Of a DNA stretch of 5,665 bases, positions 1 through 5,665 are shown one piece after another. The position numbers were made by a program, and so were the translations under genes. The stretch comes from Amphritea sp. (lineage in GTDB: Bacteria > Pseudomonadota > Gammaproteobacteria > Pseudomonadales > Balneatricaceae), in NCBI GenBank assembly GCA_018067325.1, contig JAGPUU010000236.1, positions 1 to 5,665 on the forward strand, in the 5' to 3' direction. Position 1 is the first letter of the stretch, and every line of letters starts with the position of its first letter. The notes under the pieces are model-generated. The model was not told the origin of the DNA. It saw nothing but the letters and a program-made list of their open reading frames with translations, and made no database searches.

Positions 1-1
1 T

Positions 2-1348
2 ATTACTAAGCGCAAACATGACGAAGCCGTCATCATTCGTCAGGCAAACTATGACAGCCTCACCGGACTACCTAACAGACACCTTTTCGATGACCGGTTA
101 AAACAAGCCCTGGTGTTCTCAGAACGAAGCAGTACTAAAGCCGCTCTACTTTATATCGATCTGGATCGGTTTAAATATGTGAACGATACTTTCGGTCACT
201 ATGCCGGAGACCTGTTGCTTAAACAGGTATCAGAACGGCTAACCTCCTGTGTTCGCAAAACCGATACCGTCGCCCGACTTGGGGGAGATGAATTTGCCAT
301 CATTGTTCAGGAGCTGGACAAAGTTTCGACGGTAGAAAAAATCGCCAAGAACGCGCTTAAATCTCTTGCCAGCCCCTTTATATTGGAAGGAAACGAAGCC
401 TACATATCCTGTAGCATAGGCATTGCTATCTATCCCGAAAACGGCTTAACCAAAGAGAGGCTTGTGCTGAATGCAGATAACGCAATGTACAAAGCAAAAG
501 AAAAAGGCCGTAATACCCACGAATATTTTAATCAAGCCCTGAACGAAGATTCAAAACAGCGCAGCATGCTCGAACAGGACATCTATAAAGCGCTGAAAAG
601 GGATGAATTCTATCTATTGTACCAGCCGATCTGGTCAGCTGACGGCAAACAGATTGAGTCTGTAGAAGCTCTGATCCGGTGGCTTCACCCTGACCGGGGC
701 ATTATCTACCCTCTTGATTTTATACCTTTAGCAGAGGAATCTGCTTTGATTCACAGCATTGGGAAATGGGTCATCCATGAAGCATGCGCGTTTGCTAAAC
801 GGCTCAGCGTTAGCTCACCATTGACACCCAAAGTAAGTATCAACATCTCCGGTTCTCAGTTTCTCAGAGACAATGTAGTTGAAATATTCACCCACGAACT
901 GGCTGAAAATAAGCTGGATGGGGCGGCTTTAATTATTGAGATTACAGAAAGCATTCTTTTGTTAGATCAGGAGAAGATTTATTCACAGCTCGAAACACTA
1001 ACTTCAAAAGGTATTGATATCGCAGTGGATGATTTTGGTACCGGCTACTCTTCACTAAGCTACCTGAAAAAATACCCGATTCAACGATTAAAAATTGATA
1101 AATCCTTTATTGATGAGTTGGAAGAAAATAGTCAAGACCGAGCATTAGTATCAGGAATACTCTCATTAGCCAGTTCGTTATCCTTGAAAACAGTCGTGGA
1201 AGGTGTTGAAACTCAAGGTCAACTTGATCTTCTTCGCCAGTATGGCTCACCGATGATACAGGGCTACCTGCTTGCCAAACCGATGTCCGAAGATCTGTTA
1301 ATCACGCTACTGACTGAAAAAGCGTCAAAGAACAGCCCTGCCATTTAG
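2..1348 (+). CDS. GGDEF-EAL domain cyclic-di-GMP signalling protein, 5' end cut by window
   Basis: This protein makes and/or breaks down the second messenger cyclic-di-GMP. The frame is open from the left edge, so 448 C-terminal residues are visible and the N-terminal sensor part is missing; the GTG at 113 lies inside the GGDEF domain and is not a real start. The GGDEF domain opens with the family motif DSLTGLPNR (near visible residue 18). It has an intact GGDEF signature (residues 94-98, bases 281-295) and an RxxD inhibitory site (R85, D88) five residues before it. The EAL domain (about residues 190-448) keeps EAL (222-224), N281, E313, the DDFGTGYSS loop (D343, D344), K364, E400 and Q420, which are the metal- and substrate-binding positions of active phosphodiesterases. 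Both halves therefore look catalytically competent, and net activity cannot be predicted. It ends with TAG at 1346-1348 and converges on mgtE. The input signal is unknown because the sensor lies off the window. Confidence 0.95.
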   Translation: MTKRKHDEAVIIRQANYDSLTGLPNRHLFDDRLKQALVFSERSSTKAALLYIDLDRFKYVNDTFGHYAGDLLLKQVSERLTSCVRKTDTVARLGGDEFAIIVQELDKVSTVEKIAKNALKSLASPFILEGNEAYISCSIGIAIYPENGLTKERLVLNADNAMYKAKEKGRNTHEYFNQALNEDSKQRSMLEQDIYKALKRDEFYLLYQPIWSADGKQIESVEALIRWLHPDRGIIYPLDFIPLAEESALIHSIGKWVIHEACAFAKRLSVSSPLTPKVSINISGSQFLRDNVVEIFTHELAENKLDGAALIIEITESILLLDQEKIYSQLETLTSKGIDIAVDDFGTGYSSLSYLKKYPIQRLKIDKSFIDELEENSQDRALVSGILSLASSLSLKTVVEGVETQGQLDLLRQYGSPMIQGYLLAKPMSEDLLITLLTEKASKNSPAI

Positions 1349-1429
1349 CTCTCACATTGATTCAGACCTGCTAAGCATCCCCTTGGCCAACAAAAGGACT
1401 TATTAACCTGACATCTGACCGCTTTAGTC

Positions 1430-2779
1430 TTAAATAAATATTGCTGCCAGCCCCAGGAATGAGAAGAATCCTATCGCATCAGTAAACGTGGTCAACACAA
1501 CACTTCCGGCAACCGCCGGGTCTATAGACATTCTCTGTAAAACTAGCGGGATAAAGATCCCTCCGATAACGCCTGTGATCAACACAATTAGCAGAGCTAC
1601 ACCGAAAACCATACCCAATATTGGGTCACCAAACCAATAAAATGCGATCACTGCTACCGCAACCGCCCATACCAGGCCATTAAGAAAAACAACCGACGCT
1701 TCATGAAAAATAAGCTGAGCTAAATTCTTACGGCCGATCTGATTTAGCGCGATACCTCTAGTAACAATGGTCAACGTTTGCGAGCCAGCAACTCCCCCCA
1801 TACTAGCCACTACTGGCATAAGTACTGCGAGCGCGATCAGTTGCTCTATTACCGCTTCAAATAAACCTATAACCCAGGCAGCCAGGAACGCTGTGATAAG
1901 GTTGATTCCCAACCAATAACCACGCTTGTATGCGCTGGAAATGATAGGCGAAAACATGTCCGTATTAGTATCCAAACCCGCCGAGCGCATCATTTTATTA
2001 TCAGCTTGCTGCTGAATAACATCGACAACATCATCAATAGTAATACGGCCCAATAAGCGGTAATTATGATCGACAACCGGGGCAGATAAAAGATCACAAT
2101 CCTGAAAGATACGGGCCACATGTTCCTGACTGGCATCCACCGGAATTGCCTGAAAGTTTTGTTCCAGAATATCAGCAACCAGTATGTCCGTTGGCAGAGA
2201 GACAATCTCACTTAGAGGTAATACACCCAATAGCTTATTGGTCCGATCTACCACCATCAAACTATCCAACTGCCGGGGCATCTCATCCTCTTTTTTCCGC
2301 AAGATCCGGAGATAACGTAAGACTGACAAAATTGATACATCGGCCCTTACGGCAGTCGCATCGGCGTCCATCAGTCCGCCTGCGGTATTATTTGGATAAT
2401 GTTTAACTCTGTTATATCTAGCTTTACGCAGCTCATCCATCGCTGCAATCATCGCATTAATGACGGTAGCAGGAAGGTCATCGTCAATATCTGCTAGCTC
2501 ATCAGGCTGCAACAGAAACAGGCTGTCTAGTAACGCATTCTGAGGGGTATTATCGATCAGATACTGACGGACTTTTCCGTGGACACTTTTGAGTACGCCG
2601 GCACGCTTCTGGACATCAAGACAGCCCCAGATAACCATGCGATTCTCAGGTGTTGACGCCTCAATCAGCCGCGCAGTTTCACTGGCGCTGACTTCTGAAA
2701 TCAGGTTATTGAGCGTAACATCATCCTGCCGCTCTATCGCTTCATGGATCTGATCAATACGCAGATTAACCTGAGACAT
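1430..2779 (-). CDS. mgtE: Magnesium transporter MgtE
   Basis: MgtE is an inner-membrane, Mg2+-gated channel-like importer that works as a homodimer. At 449 residues it matches the family's usual length. The order is an N-terminal helical domain (about 1-125), two CBS domains (about 133-195 and 200-260), a connecting helix (about 262-285) and five predicted membrane segments (about 287-307, 314-340, 360-382, 388-413, 424-448). The family core is seen in FEAVIEQL (307-314), the pore motif MPVVASMGGVAGSQ (321-334) and the last helix with D434, which matches the conserved pore aspartate known from Thermus MgtE. In the pore motif the usual MGGN reads MGGV (V330). Acidic residues in the N domain (D97, D99-D101) and in CBS2 (D249, D250, D253) could form the Mg2+-sensing interface, by family analogy. 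The ATG at 2779 is preceded by GGAG eight bases upstream. The gene follows ask_ect on the same strand after 143 bases; co-transcription is possible but unproven. Confidence 0.95.
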   Translation of the reverse strand: MSQVNLRIDQIHEAIERQDDVTLNNLISEVSASETARLIEASTPENRMVIWGCLDVQKRAGVLKSVHGKVRQYLIDNTPQNALLDSLFLLQPDELADIDDDLPATVINAMIAAMDELRKARYNRVKHYPNNTAGGLMDADATAVRADVSILSVLRYLRILRKKEDEMPRQLDSLMVVDRTNKLLGVLPLSEIVSLPTDILVADILEQNFQAIPVDASQEHVARIFQDCDLLSAPVVDHNYRLLGRITIDDVVDVIQQQADNKMMRSAGLDTNTDMFSPIISSAYKRGYWLGINLITAFLAAWVIGLFEAVIEQLIALAVLMPVVASMGGVAGSQTLTIVTRGIALNQIGRKNLAQLIFHEASVVFLNGLVWAVAVAVIAFYWFGDPILGMVFGVALLIVLITGVIGGIFIPLVLQRMSIDPAVAGSVVLTTFTDAIGFFSFLGLAAIFI

Positions 2780-2787
2780 TCACCCTA

Positions 2788-2791
2788 CTCC
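2788..2791 (-). promoter_or_regulatory. Ribosome binding site of mgtE
   Basis: GGAG on the - strand, eight bases before the ATG at 2779-2777. The spacing is ideal, and the site supports this start over any internal one. Confidence 0.7.
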
Positions 2792-2843
2792 CGATTCGCA
2801 CGTTGCCTTAACGGCCAGATAACAGGTTACCCTATTCTTACTC

Positions 2844-2849
2844 TATATA
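2844..2849 (-). promoter_or_regulatory. Possible -10 box of an mgtE promoter
   Basis: On the - strand the gap between ask_ect and mgtE holds an AT-rich TATATA hexamer about 65 bases before the mgtE start. No good -35 hexamer lies 16-18 bases upstream; the closest, TTATCA, is about 20 bases away. This is therefore only a weak candidate for an independent mgtE promoter. No M-box-like riboswitch was recognised, and the leader is probably too short for one. Confidence 0.2.
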
Positions 2850-2922
2850 AGCATTCTCTTTAGCCACATTGATAATAGGATTACTGGAGGTTTTTCACTG
2901 GGCTAAGTAATAACCTATAGAT

Positions 2923-4380
2923 TCAACTCAGACGTTGTGCGGAGTAGCTCGATAGACAGATCGCCCGACCATGATCATGCACCTCTACCAGCGCCTTATG
3001 AAGACTTTGTACAGCGGTATCGTAGTCAGCTTCATCAATCACAAACTGCATGTCCACCTGCCGCATCGACTGATGTATCGCCAACACACTGATTCCACCA
3101 TCTGCGAGAGCAGAAACCGCTTTTGCAAGAATGCCCGGTACCTCCATATCACTTCCAATAGCTGAAACGATGGACACTTTTTTCTGATCCAATTCCGCTT
3201 CAGGAAAACGTGTGGCCAGTGCAGTCCGGATACGTTTAACCGTTTTCAGATTGGTTGCCAGATAGTGGGTGATAGTATTAGCATTCACATCCTTGGATAC
3301 AATATGCGCCCTAAAGCGTTTAATTAGCCCCAATATTTCCTGGTCGTAATCTTCAATACTCCCTGCCATATCCTGATCAAACAGTTCCAGGGCATAGACA
3401 CCTCTACATCCAGCAATGATCTCGACACGGGGCGTATCACTAACATAATTTCCGGTAATCAGGGTTCCTGTATGTTCTGGCTCGAAAGTATTTTTCACCC
3501 GTAACGGAACATTATGCTTACGCAACCCCTTGGCCGCTTTCGGGTGAATCGCCTCCATTCCCAGATTAGCTAACTGATCTGCAACATCGTAATTGGTCCG
3601 TCCAATAGGCACAGCATTGTCTTCCCCCACCAGACGCGGATCAGCACTGCTCAGATGAAATTCTTTATGGATGATCGCTTCCCGAGCATTGGTCAGTACC
3701 GCCAAACGGCTGAAAATCATTTCACTATAACCGCGATCAAAGGAGGACATCAGGCCATCCTGACTATGGGCATAGCCGGTAACCACAGGTAACTGAGTAT
3801 CCAAATTAATATTCTGGAAAGCAGAACTGATTCTGTCATCCAGTGACATATGCCGATCAGTATCCCAGCCAGTTAAATCAACATAGCAGGCATTAATACC
3901 ATCACGCTTCAGCAGCTCAGCCATATTCCAGGCGCTATGGGCCTCGCCAATACTCGCTAGCATCTCACGCACAGTTGCAAGATGTGCATCGAGTGCGAAA
4001 TGACCGTGCATGCACAGGCTATGCAGGTCGGTCAGGCATTTCTGCGCATCCTGCAGCCGTTCATCGATAAAGTTATTGGCCCTGATCAGCAGGTCATCTT
4101 TGCCAAACAACAATAGATTATGATCATACATTTCACATTTGAGCTTCTCTAGAGCCAACAGCCAGCTCCGATCTTCAATACTGCTGGCAAACAACCCGTA
4201 AACACCCGGCTGACCGCTCCGCTTATGTTCCAGTAACTTATCCGTTATTCCACCATAAGCAGAAACGACAAACACCCGCTGGTAGAGACTGCCAGTATTG
4301 GATGATTTTAAAATTATATTATCGCGAACCGATACATAATCAGACATCGAAGTGCCGCCGATCTTTTCTATAGTATGCAT
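2923..4380 (-). CDS. ask_ect: Ectoine-type aspartate kinase (Ask_Ect)
   Basis: This cytoplasmic enzyme (485 residues) phosphorylates L-aspartate with ATP to give 4-phospho-aspartate, the precursor of aspartate-semialdehyde that EctB converts to diaminobutyrate. Family knowledge says the Ask_Ect branch shows relaxed feedback inhibition, which suits large-scale ectoine production. The kinase domain starts with KIGGTSMS (6-13), the variant of KFGGTSV used in this branch. It carries VVSAYGGITDKL (38-49), DRGYSE (215-220, where other aspartokinases have GRGGSD) and SSADPRLV (244-251). Two ACT-like regions follow at about 322-385 and 402-466. The frame extends 13 codons upstream to a TTG at 4419, but I choose the ATG at 4380: the protein then begins MHTIEKIGG, typical of the family, and a GAGAG (4383-4387) lies just before it, although its two-base spacing is short. 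The gene sits 80 bases after ectD, in the usual ectABCD-ask order. Confidence 0.93.
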   Translation of the reverse strand: MHTIEKIGGTSMSDYVSVRDNIILKSSNTGSLYQRVFVVSAYGGITDKLLEHKRSGQPGVYGLFASSIEDRSWLLALEKLKCEMYDHNLLLFGKDDLLIRANNFIDERLQDAQKCLTDLHSLCMHGHFALDAHLATVREMLASIGEAHSAWNMAELLKRDGINACYVDLTGWDTDRHMSLDDRISSAFQNINLDTQLPVVTGYAHSQDGLMSSFDRGYSEMIFSRLAVLTNAREAIIHKEFHLSSADPRLVGEDNAVPIGRTNYDVADQLANLGMEAIHPKAAKGLRKHNVPLRVKNTFEPEHTGTLITGNYVSDTPRVEIIAGCRGVYALELFDQDMAGSIEDYDQEILGLIKRFRAHIVSKDVNANTITHYLATNLKTVKRIRTALATRFPEAELDQKKVSIVSAIGSDMEVPGILAKAVSALADGGISVLAIHQSMRQVDMQFVIDEADYDTAVQSLHKALVEVHDHGRAICLSSYSAQRLS

Positions 4381-4460
4381 AACTCTCAAAATTTTCAGAT
4401 GATCAGATTGTTGTACCAAAACCGATTTTTAAAAGACCAGCACTCAACGTGACTTACGGA

Positions 4461-5363
4461 TTAGCCAACAACCGGAACAATACGTTCCCGACTACAGATA
4501 TATTCCGGACGCGGAGGCTGGTTACAAAAAGGCTCAACTACCCGGTTACTCAGTGCATTATAAACAAAGAACAGATTTGCTCGGGGCTCAGGGGTAATGT
4601 TGCTGTTTGAACCATGCATAACATTACAATCAAAGACGATCACACTTCCCGGTTTACAACTGGCTGTCACAATACCACCGGAATCAACCATCTTTTTTAA
4701 CTGCTCATCAGACGGTACACCGTATTCCTGTTTTTTTAGTGAGGCTTTAAAGTGCTCCTCAGGCGTTTCTCCTGCACAGGCGGCAAACTGGCGGTGCGAG
4801 CCTGGCACCAACATCAGCGGGCCGTTATACTCAAAGTTCTCTGTCAGTGTGACAGACATACTCAGTGCCCGCATCCGTGGCATACCATCCTCCACATGCC
4901 AGGTTTCAAAGTCAGAATGCCAGTAAAACTCCTTCCCCCGAAAGGCCGGTTTATAGTTCAGGCGAGACTGATGGATATACACATCATCATTGAGCACGTA
5001 ACGCGCAACCTCAGCCAACCGTGAGTCAGCAACCAGTTTCTTAAACAAAGCGCTATTCTCATGGACCCGGAACACCGAGCGAAGCTCTCCACTACCAGGT
5101 TCGGTAATCGTTTCACCCGACTGTTTGATTTTTTCATCGTGACGTAACCGCTCAAGCTCCTGCTGAAACATCTTCACTTCAACATCTGAAAACAGATCTT
5201 CGAGTACCATAAAACCATTCTCAGCATAATCATCGATCTGCTGCTGAGAAAGCGGAGCCACCCGGCTTATTGGAGCATAAACGGTTGGATCCAGCCGTTC
5301 AGAAAACTCATTAGCACCCTGTCGAGAAGGGTATACGTCATCGCACTGCTGCTGACCTGGCAT
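4461..5363 (-). CDS. ectD: Ectoine 5-hydroxylase EctD
   Basis: EctD is a cytoplasmic non-haem Fe(II)/2-oxoglutarate dioxygenase that converts ectoine to 5-hydroxyectoine, releasing CO2 and succinate. The called protein has 300 residues, the usual family size. The diagnostic EctD signature WHSDFETWHVEDGMPRMRA spans about residues 148-166. The iron triad is H149 and D151 in that signature plus H250 in MHGSNSN, and R261 is the expected 2-oxoglutarate anchor. HQSRLNYKP (about 131-139) and GPLMLVPGSH (about 181-190) are further family blocks. The open frame runs up to a GTG at 5390 that overlaps the ectC stop, but no Shine-Dalgarno precedes that codon. The ATG at 5363 has AGAGGA six bases upstream and gives an N-terminus leading into DDVYPSRQ, as in other EctD proteins. 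It lies 23 bases after ectC, so co-transcription is very likely. Most ectoine producers lack EctD, so this strain probably makes hydroxyectoine as well. Confidence 0.96.
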   Translation of the reverse strand: MPGQQQCDDVYPSRQGANEFSERLDPTVYAPISRVAPLSQQQIDDYAENGFMVLEDLFSDVEVKMFQQELERLRHDEKIKQSGETITEPGSGELRSVFRVHENSALFKKLVADSRLAEVARYVLNDDVYIHQSRLNYKPAFRGKEFYWHSDFETWHVEDGMPRMRALSMSVTLTENFEYNGPLMLVPGSHRQFAACAGETPEEHFKASLKKQEYGVPSDEQLKKMVDSGGIVTASCKPGSVIVFDCNVMHGSNSNITPEPRANLFFVYNALSNRVVEPFCNQPPRPEYICSRERIVPVVG

Positions 5364-5369
5364 AAACAT

Positions 5370-5375
5370 TCCTCT
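5370..5375 (-). promoter_or_regulatory. Ribosome binding site deciding the ectD start
   Basis: AGAGGA on the - strand, six bases before the ATG at 5363. It favours that codon over the GTG at 5390 and the ATGs at 5387 and 5384, which lack any such site, and over the ATG at 5369, which it almost touches. Confidence 0.75.
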
Positions 5376-5386
5376 CAGACTCATCA

Positions 5387-5665
5387 TCACGCCGATACAG
5401 TTTCAGCGGCGAGTTCATAAGCCCCTTCAGCGTTATGAACCTCTTTACCATTCAGAGGTGGATTGAATACACAGGCCATCTTCATCTCTTCAAACGCCCG
5501 TAAAATATGTTTGTCGTTCTTATCCAGAATATAAAGCGTTCCTGGTTTTATCGGGTATTTCTGACCATCTGCTAAAGTTTCGACCTCACCTTCTCCAGAT
5601 ATACAGTACACAGACTCCAGATGATTCTGATAATGCATTCCAAAATCAGCATTTTTATAAATGGT
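5387..5665 (-). CDS. ectC: L-ectoine synthase EctC, 5' end cut by window
   Basis: EctC is a small cytoplasmic cupin enzyme that closes the ring of N-gamma-acetyl-L-2,4-diaminobutyrate to form ectoine, with loss of water. The frame is open through the right edge, so 92 C-terminal residues are visible and roughly 40 of the usual ~130 are missing; the ATG at 5638 is internal. The block [19 protein letters not shown] and the second cupin strand [12 protein letters not shown] are unmistakable. In the numbering used for characterised EctC enzymes (visible residue plus 40), the iron ligands E57, Y85 and H93 are present, as are the active-site residues Y52, C105, F107, E115 and H117. It ends with TGA at 5389-5387, 23 bases before the chosen ectD start. 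ectB and ectA should lie further right if the usual order holds. The operon promoter is off the window. Confidence 0.96.
   Translation of the reverse strand, partial: TIYKNADFGMHYQNHLESVYCISGEGEVETLADGQKYPIKPGTLYILDKNDKHILRAFEEMKMACVFNPPLNGKEVHNAEGAYELAAETVSA

Noticed and set aside
1349..1429. Possible bidirectional terminator between the convergent GGDEF-EAL and mgtE genes
   Set aside because: Only short imperfect inverted repeats are present, such as CCTT/AAGG around TTGGCCAA and AAGGACT/AGTCTT with a bulge and a 25-base loop. No GC-rich stem with a T-run was found on either strand.
1990..2406. Open frames on both strands inside mgtE (1990-2211 minus, 2146-2406 plus)
   Set aside because: They lie wholly within the well-supported mgtE frame, resemble no protein family and have no ribosome site of note.
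2831..2879. Inverted repeat CCTATT/AATAGG in the ask_ect-mgtE gap
   Set aside because: Six pairs with a 37-base loop are expected by chance in AT-rich DNA, and they match no known operator.
2878..2915. Inverted repeat ATTACT/AGTAAT just after ask_ect as a terminator
   Set aside because: The stem is six AT-rich pairs with a 20-base loop and no following T-run on the - strand. It is most likely chance.
2971..3165. Plus-strand open frame of 64 codons antisense to ask_ect
   Set aside because: It is antisense to the conserved ACT region of ask_ect and shows no recognisable protein features.
4420..4460. AT-rich stretch between ectD and ask_ect as an internal promoter
   Set aside because: The palindromic TTTTAAAA and AAAATTTT runs do not form a -10/-35 pair with proper spacing.
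4597..5155. Open frames of 65-109 codons within ectD in other frames
   Set aside because: These are shadows of the conserved ectD coding sequence, with no domain or start signal of their own.

Overview
The window looks like chromosomal DNA of a marine or halotolerant gammaproteobacterium. The proteins read as Oceanospirillales- or Vibrio-like, with moderate GC, but the genus is a guess from protein style only. No mobile element, CRISPR array, tRNA or rRNA was seen. It is densely coded, and no gene-free stretch exceeds 300 bases.

Layout, left to right: (1) the C-terminal part of a tandem GGDEF-EAL cyclic-di-GMP protein on the + strand (2-1348), open at the left edge; (2) an 81-base convergent gap; (3) on the - strand, mgtE, a magnesium transporter of the MgtE family (1430-2779); (4) a 143-base gap with no convincing terminator; (5) on the - strand, in transcription order from the right edge, the 3' part of ectC (ectoine synthase), ectD (ectoine 5-hydroxylase) and ask_ect (the ectoine-specialised aspartate kinase, ending at 2923). 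ectA and ectB are expected beyond the right edge.

How the genes work together: Ask_Ect phosphorylates L-aspartate and so feeds aspartate-semialdehyde, and from it diaminobutyrate, into the pathway. EctC cyclises N-gamma-acetyl-diaminobutyrate to ectoine, and EctD hydroxylates ectoine to 5-hydroxyectoine with Fe(II), O2 and 2-oxoglutarate. The close spacing and shared strand indicate the tail of an ectABCD-ask operon for osmotic-stress protection. mgtE lies on the same strand and may be an independent gene or receive read-through. The GGDEF-EAL gene is convergent and probably unrelated.

Two start codons were revised from the longest open frame. ectD is called at the ATG at 5363, which has a strong, well-spaced Shine-Dalgarno. 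ask_ect is called at the ATG at 4380, which gives the family-typical N-terminus. I see no evidence of a new biological system here. The points worth checking are the mgtE linkage, an unusual residue in the MgtE pore motif, and details of the ectoine enzymes.
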